Shown in pieces: positions 31,424 to 39,367 of a DNA stretch of 49,581 nucleotides; the first letter of the stretch is position 1; every line of letters starts with the position of its first letter. The stretch is from Chloroflexota bacterium (GTDB taxonomy: Bacteria; Chloroflexota; Anaerolineae; Aggregatilineales; Phototrophicaceae). A model generated the notes under the pieces. It was given only the letters and a program-made list of their open reading frames with translations. It was not told where the DNA came from and ran no database searches. Both the position numbers and the translations under genes were made by a program. The stretch lies in assembly GCA_028875185.1 (NCBI GenBank), contig JAPPFH010000135.1, forward strand, positions 1 through 49,581. Direction: 5' to 3'.

Positions 31424-33823
31424 TCATGTAATTGGCGCCATGTGAATCACGGTGACGCCGGCGCCGCCTTCCTGCTGCTGCCCTTGCGTCACTTTGCTCA
31501 CGAGCAGATGCTCGCTCAGATAACCGCGCACCGCTTGACGCAAGCGCCCGGTGCCCTTACCGTGAATGATGCGGCCGAAGGGCAAACCGGCGTTGTAGGC
31601 GGCATTGATGTAACGGTCAAGAATCTCCAGGGCATCATCGACGCGTTGCCCGCGGATATCCAATTCCATGCCCGGCGATTCTGACTTTGGCAACTGGGCT
31701 TCGGCCGGCTCGAACTTGCGGACGTGCCCGCGTTCAGCAGCGCGCTTTTCGCTGCGCGTCCGGCGGCGCATGTCGCGGAAACGCGCGCGCACGCGCAAAG
31801 CGCCGACCTGCACCTGCGCTTCTTTGTCGTCCAACTCGGCAATGACGCCTTCGGCATTGAGCGATTCGAGGAAAACCGTATCGCCGACGCGCGGCGCCCA
31901 ATCAATATCTTCGAGCCTTTCCATCTCGTCATCGTCAAGCGGCGCGTTTGTCCAATTCGCCATTTTGTCCGCAGCGGCTTTTAGCGCGTTTAAGGTCTCA
32001 GCCGGCATGCCCGCCGAACGCATTTCGCCGCGCATTCTGCGCAGTTGCTTGTTGAAATCGGCCAAGTCGTCTTCGGCGTGGCGGCGGGCGGCGCGGATCA
32101 CATCGCGGCGCTCGTCTTCGATATTGTCGAGGCGCGCCTGGAGTTCATCGCGCTGCTCGGTCATCTGCCCCTGCAAATGCTCAAGTTCGGCGTGCTGCAA
32201 ACGGATTTCAGCGCGCGTGCGCTGTATCTCGTCGAGCAGGTCATCAGCCTCCAAGTCTTCGGTAGCGACCAAACCACGGGCGTCGGCGACGATAGCGGGG
32301 TCAAGCCCGAGGCGCTCGGCGATCGCCAGGGCGTTGGAACGGCCCGGCAGACCAACGATAAGGCGGTAGGTCGGCTGCAGCGTTTCCAGGTCAAATTCGA
32401 CGCTGGCGTTGCGTACGCCCGCCGTCTCCACGCCATAGACTTTCAGCTCCGGATGATGGGTGGTGACCATGGTAGTCACGCCGCGGTTTCTGAGGCAATT
32501 GAGCAGCGCGCGCGCCAATGCCGAGCCTTCGGTCGGGTCGGTCCCGGCGCCGACTTCATCCAGAATGACCAGCGAATGATGATCGGCTCGCTCGAGGGTG
32601 TCGATGATATTGGTCATATGCGAAGAAAAGGTCGATAGCGATTGCTCAATGCTCTGTTCGTCACCGATATCGGCGAAGACGCCTTGAAAGACCGAGAGCG
32701 CCGCTTCATCCGCCGGAACTTGCAAGCCGCATTGCGCCATCATGACGATTAAGCCGACAGTCTTCAGCGCGACCGTCTTGCCGCCGGTGTTGGGCCCGGT
32801 GACCACCAACACCCAGGTGTCATCATCAAAGCTAAGATCGAGCGGAACCACCTTTCCTTTCAGCAGCGGATGACGCGCCGCCTTGAGCTGAACGGTCGCG
32901 CCTGGGTGGGCGAATCCGCTCGGGCGTGGCTGGAGGCCGACCATCTTCGGTTGGACGCAGCCGTTGTCGATGGCGTAGCGCGCTTTGGCGAAGGTGAGAT
33001 CGAGATAACCGAGGAGCTGCACCGTGCGCGCGATGCGCTCGCTTTCGGCGGCGATCTGGTTGGTGAGGTCAGCCAGGATTCGGCGGATCTCCTTCTCTTC
33101 CTCCACTTGCAGTTCGCGCCATTTGTTGTTGAGCTCGACTGTTTCCAGAGGCTCGATGAAGATTGTTGCGCCGGACGCCGAAGAATCGTGCAAGATGCCT
33201 TTGATTTTGCCTTTGTGCTCGGCTTTGAGGGGGATGACGTAGCGGCCATTGCGCATGGTGACAATCGCTTCTTGAAGTTTGGCTTGATTCGCCTTATTGG
33301 CGACGATGCGATTGAGCTTGTTCTGCAGGCGATCAAGAGCGACCTTTAAGCCGCGGCGGATGATCGCTAGACGAGCGCTTGCGGTGTCTTTGATCTCGGC
33401 GTTGTCGTCAACGGTCTTTTCGATTGTGTTCTGCAAATCAAGGCATTCTTCTATTTCACTTGCCAGTTCGGCGAGTAAAGGGAAAGTCGCGCCCATGCGG
33501 CCAAGCGTGCGCTTTAGCGTCGTGCCGCGCCGCAGCGTATAGCGAATATCGAGCAAGACGCTCGGCTCGACGATGACGCCGCGCTGCGCTTTGATGACCG
33601 GCTCGCGGACATCGCGCGCGCCCCGCACGGTGACGTTGGGTCGCTCCTCCAGCAGGGCGACCGCTTCCGCCGTTTCCCGCTGCCAAAGCCGCACTTCTTC
33701 CAGCTCGGTCGAGGGATATAGCTCAATGGCGAATTCCTCGCCCGCGCCAAATGTGGTGTAAGCGCTAAGCTCTTGCAGGATTTTGTGCAGTTCGAGGGTG
33801 GCGAGCGTCTTTTCGCTGATCAT
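31424..33823 (-). CDS. mutS2: Endonuclease MutS2
   Basis: MutS2 is a MutS-like ATPase that acts on branched DNA and collided ribosomes. The 799-residue product has MutS domains III/IV with long coiled coils, Walker A GPNTGGKT (343-350), Walker B SLVILDEVGAGTDP (417-430) and STFSSHM between them. A second coiled coil lies near 520-620. The C-terminal Smr nuclease domain has LDIRG (LDxR) near 723 and HGKGTGRLR near 762. All motifs are intact and the length is standard. It lacks the mismatch-recognition domain, as expected. The start follows the repeat-rich region at 33.8-34.5 kb. Confidence 0.97.
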   Translation of the reverse strand: MISEKTLATLELHKILQELSAYTTFGAGEEFAIELYPSTELEEVRLWQRETAEAVALLEERPNVTVRGARDVREPVIKAQRGVIVEPSVLLDIRYTLRRGTTLKRTLGRMGATFPLLAELASEIEECLDLQNTIEKTVDDNAEIKDTASARLAIIRRGLKVALDRLQNKLNRIVANKANQAKLQEAIVTMRNGRYVIPLKAEHKGKIKGILHDSSASGATIFIEPLETVELNNKWRELQVEEEKEIRRILADLTNQIAAESERIARTVQLLGYLDLTFAKARYAIDNGCVQPKMVGLQPRPSGFAHPGATVQLKAARHPLLKGKVVPLDLSFDDDTWVLVVTGPNTGGKTVALKTVGLIVMMAQCGLQVPADEAALSVFQGVFADIGDEQSIEQSLSTFSSHMTNIIDTLERADHHSLVILDEVGAGTDPTEGSALARALLNCLRNRGVTTMVTTHHPELKVYGVETAGVRNASVEFDLETLQPTYRLIVGLPGRSNALAIAERLGLDPAIVADARGLVATEDLEADDLLDEIQRTRAEIRLQHAELEHLQGQMTEQRDELQARLDNIEDERRDVIRAARRHAEDDLADFNKQLRRMRGEMRSAGMPAETLNALKAAADKMANWTNAPLDDDEMERLEDIDWAPRVGDTVFLESLNAEGVIAELDDKEAQVQVGALRVRARFRDMRRRTRSEKRAAERGHVRKFEPAEAQLPKSESPGMELDIRGQRVDDALEILDRYINAAYNAGLPFGRIIHGKGTGRLRQAVRGYLSEHLLVSKVTQGQQQEGGAGVTVIHMAPIT

Positions 33824-34046
33824 TTGCCGAGTTGGTTGCTTTAGCGATAGTTGCCTAGCCCAAACGGGTTCAGGCGGCGGTCATTGTAGGGCATGGCATT
33901 GGCGCTGTCAATCAAGTGTGGGTGGCCCCCACCATCCCCGAGCGCCATCCCCGCAAGGACTGAGGACAGGACAAGTTTAATCCGATTGGCTATGGATGCT
34001 TTGATGCGCCAATCACAAGCAACTCCAAGTGCGAAAATTGTAAGGT

Positions 34047-34283
34047 TTGTCCGGTACTGCAGAACGCCTGATTTCCGCACGTCTTACCCCATCCCCGGCC
34101 CTTCCCCAGTGAACTAGGGAAGGGTGACTCGACGGCAGAATTGGGATATTGGGGCGCCATAACAGACAGAAATCTGTACTTCCGAGCGCCCGGCAAGAGT
34201 GCTCCCCCTTCCTTAGCTTGCTGGGGAAGGGGGTTGGGGGGATGGGGTGTAATCGGCGAGGCAGCTTAGCCCAGTACCGGACA
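34047..34283. mobile_element. MITE-like element with 13-bp terminal inverted repeats
   Basis: TTGTCCGGTACTG at 34047-34059 and its perfect reverse complement at 34271-34283 bound a 237-bp segment without coding capacity. Inside are two strong hairpins: CCCTTCCCC/GGGAAGGG around 34097-34122, and a second near 34203-34233 with CCCCCTTCC and GGAAGGGGG arms. About 168 bases of it recur, inverted, at 49362-49530 with one substitution up to the breakpoint. No clear target duplication is seen. It is called MITE-like from structure; mobilisation is not shown. Confidence 0.7.
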
Positions 34284-34285
34284 AG

Positions 34286-34357
34286 ACTTGTAGGGACGAC
34301 TGAACCGCAGTGTCGGCGGTCAGTGTCTACGCGACCTACGCGCGGCACTGGGTCGCC
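34286..34357. repeat. REP-like palindrome, copy e, interrupted by the 33-bp core
   Basis: It starts CTTGTAGGGACGAC and ends GGGTCGCCC, the two arms of the REP-like family. Instead of the usual 3-7-base loop there are about 45 bases that include the exact 33-bp core at 34309-34341. Confidence 0.8.
34309..34341. repeat. 33-bp dispersed core, copy D
   Basis: Exact match to 12090-12122. It lies in the loop of a REP-like palindrome rather than in a CCCTCCCC hairpin, so the core occurs in two different palindromic hosts. Confidence 0.9.
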
Positions 34358-34470
34358 CGAAAAAGCACAAGAATACAAGTAATTTGCGACGAAATTCTGC
34401 CCGCTGCAAAACGGTCCTGTCGTCAACCGCAAGGAAGGACGGGCAACACTGGGAGGAGTTGGCGCAACGG

Positions 34471-35253
34471 TTAGCCGATTATGCCCAAATCACGCAGGCG
34501 ATCGATGGCTTGAATGAGAAACCGGGTTTCGGCGCGGCGGGGCGCGATTCCATAATGCCAATCAGCCGGGAAGTCGGGGTCATCGCGGGGCGCGGGATGC
34601 ACGACGATCTCGATTGTGCCGCTCAAGCGGGTGATGCGCGCGCAGAAGTCAGCAACCGACAAATTCATGCAGGCCTGAATCGCCATCACATAATCCGGCA
34701 TATTGAATGCGCCGTTTTCCAGTTGGCGCTGTCGGCGGAGCAAGAAATTATGCGGCGAGACGTTCGCGCGAAAGTCATGGGCGCGCACCCAGATCACGCG
34801 GTGCTCCTTCGCCATTTCGTGAACTATGCGGCGCAGCAAAGGTATTGAATGGAAGTGATGATGGGTCGATATGTGCCGCGGCGCTAAACCGGCGTCAGTG
34901 AAACGGCGCAATTGCGCGTCCAGCTCATTGCGAATCCAGGCGGCCGCGCTGGCGCTGAAGAAATGCGAGCGCATATATAAGCTGAGATTGCCGCGAAAAC
35001 TGAAATCTTCATCCAGGAGATGTGGATGAGGCTCATTTTGCCCGCTGACGGGATGACCGTCGGTGAGCGACAGGTGAATGCCGAGGTCGAGTTCGGGGCG
35101 GGCGCGGAAGAGCGCGAGCGCATGCTCGTACGCTGGATAGTTGGTCATGACGCTGGCGGCGCTGATGTATCCACGTTGATGCAACTCGCCAGCCTCTTGA
35201 TTGATGGCTTCGGTCAAGCCGCAGTCGTCAGCGGTGATGATCAGCTTGGGCAT
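34471..35253 (-). CDS. ChbG/YdjC-family carbohydrate deacetylase
   Basis: Family enzymes remove N-acetyl groups from chito-oligosaccharides or related glycolipids (HpnK is another member). The 260-residue product has the metal-site start IITADDCGLTEAIN (DD at 8-9), LDLGIHLSLTDGHPVSG (about 55-71), and HHHFHSIPLLRRIVHEM near 130. It ends in the family's conserved EIVVHPA-type strand. ATG at 35253 overlaps the phosphatase stop by 13 bases, so the two are translationally coupled. The actual substrate is unknown. Confidence 0.88.
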   Translation of the reverse strand: MPKLIITADDCGLTEAINQEAGELHQRGYISAASVMTNYPAYEHALALFRARPELDLGIHLSLTDGHPVSGQNEPHPHLLDEDFSFRGNLSLYMRSHFFSASAAAWIRNELDAQLRRFTDAGLAPRHISTHHHFHSIPLLRRIVHEMAKEHRVIWVRAHDFRANVSPHNFLLRRQRQLENGAFNMPDYVMAIQACMNLSVADFCARITRLSGTIEIVVHPAPRDDPDFPADWHYGIAPRRAETRFLIQAIDRLRDLGIIG

Positions 35254-35825
35254 GGCGGTTGGCGCCGGGTGTCTCGCCAGGCTGCCTCAAACGCGTCGAG
35301 GACCGCTCGCTGTTTGCGCGTGAGATGCACGAAGGGCCTGGCTTTCTTAATGCGTTTCAAAGCCTCGTTAGGCGAAAGGCCGGTGGAGATCAAGTAGGCG
35401 GCGGCCATCGTCGGGGCGCGGCCACAGCCAACCGCGCAGTGGATGTAGACCTTGCCGCCGCGATCAATCTCCGCCCCAATGAAGTCGGCGCCGATTTTCA
35501 AGTCTTCGACCAAGGGGGGCGTATTATCGACCGTGGCCAAATGCAGATGACGCTCGCCACCGATACCCTTCTCGATGTCGCTGTGCTCGTTGCGCATATT
35601 GACGATGGCGGTGATGCCGTAATCGAGCATGGCGCGATAGCCGTTCGGATAATGCTGGCCGCCCACCAATAGCTGCGGCGTTATCGCGCTCAATTCCCAG
35701 ACGGGGACGCCTGTGCGTCTTCGCGATATTTGGTCAATCCAGCGCAGCGCGACGGCGCTAGGACCGGCGCTTAATAAGCTGAACACACGTGAAATCGGGT
35801 GGGGTGGTTTCGGCTGCGATGGCAT
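35241..35825 (-). CDS. Dual-specificity protein phosphatase
   Basis: The 194-residue product has the signature HCAVGCGRA, in which Cys130 is the nucleophile and Arg136 binds phosphate. The upstream general-acid loop includes LATVDNTPPLVEDL (Asp100 is a candidate). The C-terminal LISTGLSPNEALKRIKKARP is typical. The ATG at 35825 was chosen because sequence upstream lacks family character. Such enzymes act on phosphotyrosine, phosphoserine or phospholipid head groups. It overlaps the downstream deacetylase gene, which hints at a linked substrate such as a phosphorylated glycolipid. This is inference only. Confidence 0.88.
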   Translation of the reverse strand: MPSQPKPPHPISRVFSLLSAGPSAVALRWIDQISRRRTGVPVWELSAITPQLLVGGQHYPNGYRAMLDYGITAIVNMRNEHSDIEKGIGGERHLHLATVDNTPPLVEDLKIGADFIGAEIDRGGKVYIHCAVGCGRAPTMAAAYLISTGLSPNEALKRIKKARPFVHLTRKQRAVLDAFEAAWRDTRRQPPCPS

Positions 35826-35927
35826 GCCGGCATTATAGCATAGCCAAATATAGATACGCGCCTCTCGAAAGCGACCTGGCTTTGTGTTAAGTTTAGGCAT
35901 GCGCGTTGTCCCATGAAAGGAAAATCC

Positions 35928-36476
35928 ATGAACCCGCTGGAACGGCTGGCGGAATACGCCGAGCCGGTGACACGCCATCCATATATTTTGCGCGTCCGCC
36001 GCAATCATGGCTTGGAGCATGCCACCATTCACATCCTCAATCGGCGCAACTACAAATTTTCCGGGCGCAGCAGTGGCGGCGGTTTTGTCCTATTGGGCGA
36101 AGCGCCGACCGAAGAAGTCGAGAGCGCTGTGGTCGAAGCCATGCGCCGGATGAAAGCCGGCGAGCATAAGCTGGCGGTGCATCCTCATTGCGGCACCAAC
36201 CTGGTGACGGCCGGCTTTCTGGCGACAGCAGTGGGATTCCTGGGTTTCGCCGGGCGTGGATTCCGCCGCAGTTGGGAACGCGTTCCCACGATGGTGGTGG
36301 CGATGATGGCGGTCGTCTTCCTGTCGACGCCAGTGGGCATGAGCTTGCAGAAGCATTTCACGACCGAGGGCGATCTTGGCGACCTTGAACTGGTTAGGGT
36401 TACGCGCGACACGAAGACCGTGCCATTCAGCGACCAGCAGGTGACACTGCATCACGTGGTGACACGTCAGGGATGA
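35928..36476 (+). CDS. DUF6391 family protein
   Basis: The 182-residue protein carries the family block RRNHGLEHATIHILNRRNYKFSGRSSGGGFVLLG (about 25-58) and KLAVHPHCGTNLVTAGFLAT (about 84-103). Two transmembrane helices follow (about 92-110 and 121-141). The family is known from Chloroflexota and Cyanobacteria; function is unknown. The conserved HGLEHATIH and HPHCGTN pieces look like metal- or cofactor-binding motifs. ATG at 35928 has GAAAGGA upstream. holA starts six bases after its stop, so the two are coupled. Confidence 0.8.
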   Translation: MNPLERLAEYAEPVTRHPYILRVRRNHGLEHATIHILNRRNYKFSGRSSGGGFVLLGEAPTEEVESAVVEAMRRMKAGEHKLAVHPHCGTNLVTAGFLATAVGFLGFAGRGFRRSWERVPTMVVAMMAVVFLSTPVGMSLQKHFTTEGDLGDLELVRVTRDTKTVPFSDQQVTLHHVVTRQG

Positions 36477-36482
36477 TAACAT

Positions 36483-37553
36483 ATGAGCGCCACGCCTGCG
36501 TTTTACATCCTGCACGGCGACGACAGCATCAGCCGCGATGCTGCGCTGGAGCGCTTGCGCCAGGCGATGGGCGAAGATGGCGATCTCAACCGCTCCGAAT
36601 TCGACGGCGCGCGGACGCCGGCGCCGGAAGTGCTGGCGGCGGTCAAGTCGCTGCCCTTCCTGGCGGAAAAGAGATTGGTGATCGTCAAAGACTTGATCGG
36701 CCACATAACCCGCCGGGGCGCCGGCGGTACGGGCAAAATCGCGAGCGACCGGTTGATTGATGAGCTGCCCAGCCTGCCAGCTTTCGCGCGGCTGGTCTTT
36801 TATGAAACGGCGCCCTTAGACGAAGGCAACAAACTGCTGAAGGCAGCGCAAAAGATGGAGAACGGTTTCATTCGCCGCTTCAGCGCGCCCGATAATCTGC
36901 GCGACTGGCTGCGGAATCGGGCGGCGGAGGCGTATGAGGCGGAAATCAGCCCAAGAGCGGCATCCGCGATCAGCGACTTGCTTAACTATGACGAGCATAG
37001 CCGAAACGCGCGCGGCAAAAATGCGGCACGCCGCCGCGCCGCAATGCTGGCGCGCTCGCAAGCGTTGCTGGCTGCCGATAATGAACTGCACAAGCTCGTC
37101 TGCTATGTCGATGGCGAACGCGAAATCGGCGAAGAGGATGTCGCCGCTTTGACGCCCTACGTGCCCGAAGCGAACGTCTTCGAGATGGTCGATGCTTTGG
37201 CGAATGGCAACGGCGGGCGAGCGCTCGAATTGATCCATCAGTCGCTGCATGATGATCCGAGCGACGCCGGTTTCAGGCTGTTCGCGCTGATCGTGCGGCA
37301 ATTCCGCCTGCTGGCGATGACGCGTGACCATCTCGACCGCGGCGGTGGCGCGCAGGGCGGGGCGATCGCCAAGGCTGTCGCTGTACAGCCCTTCGTGGCC
37401 AGCAAGCTGGCGGCGCAGGCGCGGCGCTTCAACGCGATGCAATTGGACGCGATACTGAAGCGCTTGCAGCGTTATGACCAGGATATGAAGACGGGCCGGA
37501 TTGAGCCGAGGCTGGCGCTCGATTTGTTGGCGACCAGTCTGGCGCGCGGCTAG
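36483..37553 (+). CDS. holA: DNA polymerase III subunit delta
   Basis: HolA opens the beta clamp in the clamp-loader complex. The 356-residue protein starts with FYILHGDDSISRDAALERL (about 5-23), then has the interface region SLPFLAEKRLVIVKDL (about 56-71) and LVFYETAPLD. The C-terminal collar domain includes VFEMVDALANGNGGRALELIHQSLHDD and LFALIVRQFRLLAMTRD. It fits the family in length and order. The ATG is six bases after the DUF6391 gene. Confidence 0.93.
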   Translation: MSATPAFYILHGDDSISRDAALERLRQAMGEDGDLNRSEFDGARTPAPEVLAAVKSLPFLAEKRLVIVKDLIGHITRRGAGGTGKIASDRLIDELPSLPAFARLVFYETAPLDEGNKLLKAAQKMENGFIRRFSAPDNLRDWLRNRAAEAYEAEISPRAASAISDLLNYDEHSRNARGKNAARRRAAMLARSQALLAADNELHKLVCYVDGEREIGEEDVAALTPYVPEANVFEMVDALANGNGGRALELIHQSLHDDPSDAGFRLFALIVRQFRLLAMTRDHLDRGGGAQGGAIAKAVAVQPFVASKLAAQARRFNAMQLDAILKRLQRYDQDMKTGRIEPRLALDLLATSLARG

Positions 37554-37588
37554 ATTGTTGATATCGGAATCGAACAAAGGACGGAATC

Positions 37589-38164
37589 ATGAGCGTGGAA
37601 GCTGCTGTGCAAATGAGCGAGGTCGAAACGGAAGCGGCGCAGCCCGAACAGGTCGCGGGCGAGGTGCGCGAAGTGACGCCGGAGCTGATCGAAAGCCTGA
37701 CCGGCTGGCGCGATGAGTTAACCGATACGCTGGAACAGATGAGCGCCGACGCCTATCAGCGGCTGATCTTGCAATTGCTCGAGAAAGACGGCGTCGGGCA
37801 GATCGAATTGAGCAGCGCCAACGACACCATCGAAGGCATTGGCATTTTCGGCGGCGGCGGTTTCTTGACCTTCCGCGTGTCTTTCCGCTGCATCCGCGGG
37901 GGCGGGCGCATCAGCTCGGCCGAGGTCGATGACTTCCGGCGCGGGGTCATGGTTGGGCGCGCCGACAAGGGTCTGCTTATCACGACCGGCGGCTTCACCC
38001 AAGAGGCGGAGTTGAAGGCGGCCAGCGACCGGGCGCCGGAGATCCGGCTGATCGATGGCTCGGAGTTGATCGGCAAGCTGAAGGATCTGGAGCTTGGCGT
38101 GCGGACGGAGCAGGTGACGGTCGAGCGCGTGGTGATTAACCGGGACTGGTTTGGGGAAATGTAG
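37589..38164 (+). CDS. Catalytically dead Mrr-like protein
   Basis: A 191-residue relative of the Mrr restriction-endonuclease catalytic domain, with an acidic N-terminal region (about 1-35). It aligns with the intact Mrr at 38486-39364 over LTFRVSFRCIRGGG, GRADKGLLITTGGFTQEAE, RLIDGSELIGKLKDLELGVRTE. Active-site positions are changed: Asp182 to Asn78, Asp186 to Glu82, Gln204 to Arg100 and Lys206 to Ile102. The nuclease should therefore be inactive. The winged-helix N-terminal domain is absent. AAGGA precedes the ATG. A DNA-binding, decoy or regulatory role is possible but unproven. Confidence 0.82.
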   Translation: MSVEAAVQMSEVETEAAQPEQVAGEVREVTPELIESLTGWRDELTDTLEQMSADAYQRLILQLLEKDGVGQIELSSANDTIEGIGIFGGGGFLTFRVSFRCIRGGGRISSAEVDDFRRGVMVGRADKGLLITTGGFTQEAELKAASDRAPEIRLIDGSELIGKLKDLELGVRTEQVTVERVVINRDWFGEM

Positions 38165-38249
38165 CGCGCGTGAAGTGATTCGACAGAATGCTTACGATTT
38201 GATATATTGGGCATAGAAACCTAGCGCGAGGTAGGCAGGAGACGCTTAC

Positions 38250-38459
38250 ATGGCTATGACAGATACGGACGCCTTGACATTTGAGAGCCGTCTTTCTACG
38301 TTGGAAGAGCGGAGCAAGAGTAACGCGACGAAGGAAGATTTGGCGGGCTTGAAGGCGGACCTGAGAACCGACATGTACAAAATGAAAGCCGATCTTATCA
38401 AGTGGTTTATTGGCACGCAAATTGCGCTCGCCGCATTGATAATTTATCTCTTGCAGTGA
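38250..38459 (+). CDS. Small coiled-coil, tail-anchored membrane protein
   Basis: The 69-residue product has a short acidic start and a predicted coiled coil (about 11-47, containing LSTLEERSKSNATKEDLAGL and KADLRTDMYKMKADLIKW). A single C-terminal helix follows (about 49-68). A perfect AGGAGA at 38238-38243 precedes the ATG, so it is very likely translated. It resembles small DUF1640-type proteins in layout. It sits between the dead and the intact Mrr genes on the same strand, with gaps of 85 and 26 bases. Confidence 0.75.
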   Translation: MAMTDTDALTFESRLSTLEERSKSNATKEDLAGLKADLRTDMYKMKADLIKWFIGTQIALAALIIYLLQ

Positions 38460-38485
38460 AACAGCGGCATCCTTGGAGTTCCCGC

Positions 38486-39364
38486 ATGAAAAAGATACCA
38501 ATCCAATCTCTGCAGAATCCTACTTTGCAAGCTCTCCACGCGCTCGGGGGCTCTGGGCGAAATCGGGAGATTCACGATAAGGTCGTGGAACTCCTCGGTC
38601 TAACCGAAGACGAGATTGCTATTCCACATAAAGTTGGCCAAACGAAGCCCACCGACTTAGAGTATAAATTGGCTTGGAATCGAACGTGGCTTAAGCATTA
38701 TGGACTGTTGGAAAACTCGCAAAGAGGTGTTTGGTCGCTTACGCCCAAAGGCAGAGATACACGTGAAGTTGATGAAAAGGAAGTAGATCGTGTCGTAGCT
38801 GAAAAACTGAAGAGTCAAAAGGAGGCAATAGCGGGAAATCGAGAAAGCGACGCAGAAGATTCTGACGAGAAGTTGCCCGAAGCCGATGATGATTCTATCG
38901 AAGGCAAATGGCGAGAGACGCTTCATGCCGTGCTCCAGGACATGGATGCAACAGCGTTTGAGCGACTATGCCAATTAGTGCTTCGTGAAAGCGGCTTTAT
39001 CAAAGTTGAAGTTACGCAAGCCTCCCACGATGGTGGCATTGATGGCAAGGGTATTCTGCAGGTCAATGAATTCTTGAGCTTTCGTGTGGTATTTCAGTGC
39101 AAGCGATACAGTGGATCTGTCGGTCCAGACGTGGTGCAGAAACTACGTGGCGCCATGCCGGGCAGCGCTGACCGTGGTCTGATTGTCACTACCGGGCGCT
39201 TCACTCAGGGCGCAATCAGAGAGGCTACCCATGAACACAAGTCGCCAATTGAATTGGTTGACGGTGAAGAGTTAATCAATCGTCTTAAAGAGCTTGAGCT
39301 TGGTGTTACAACGGAGATGGTTCCGAAAACCACAGTCCACCCCGACTTCTTCGCCAACATCTAG
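38486..39364 (+). CDS. Mrr-type restriction endonuclease, intact
   Basis: A type IV-like nuclease that cuts DNA bearing foreign methylation. The 292-residue product has an N-terminal winged-helix domain (about 5-95, with GGSGRNREIHDKVVELLGL and WSLTPKGRD) and a charged linker (about 96-140). The Mrr catalytic domain (about 145-275) has HDGGIDGKG (Asp182, Asp186) and FQCKRY (Gln204, Lys206), i.e. a complete PD-(D/E)XK set. GRFTQGAI and LVDGEELI are also present. ATG at 38486 follows TTGGAGTT. Base composition is more AT-rich than in neighbours, suggesting later acquisition. It ends 3 bases before the 3' end of cobU. Confidence 0.9.
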   Translation: MKKIPIQSLQNPTLQALHALGGSGRNREIHDKVVELLGLTEDEIAIPHKVGQTKPTDLEYKLAWNRTWLKHYGLLENSQRGVWSLTPKGRDTREVDEKEVDRVVAEKLKSQKEAIAGNRESDAEDSDEKLPEADDDSIEGKWRETLHAVLQDMDATAFERLCQLVLRESGFIKVEVTQASHDGGIDGKGILQVNEFLSFRVVFQCKRYSGSVGPDVVQKLRGAMPGSADRGLIVTTGRFTQGAIREATHEHKSPIELVDGEELINRLKELELGVTTEMVPKTTVHPDFFANI

Positions 39365-39367
39365 CCC

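Larger units (their letters stand above)
33824..34470. other. Gene-free repeat block
   Basis: No credible gene in 647 bases. It contains a 237-bp MITE-like element (34047-34283) and a REP-like palindrome with an embedded 33-bp core (34286-34357). The remainder is GC-rich filler with several short frames of no family character. This is the densest repeat site in the window. Confidence 0.8.

Noticed and set aside
34149-34382. Repeated open frame shared with the window end (49285-49497)
   Set aside because: The shared peptide comes from the MITE-like repeat; composition and context do not support a protein.
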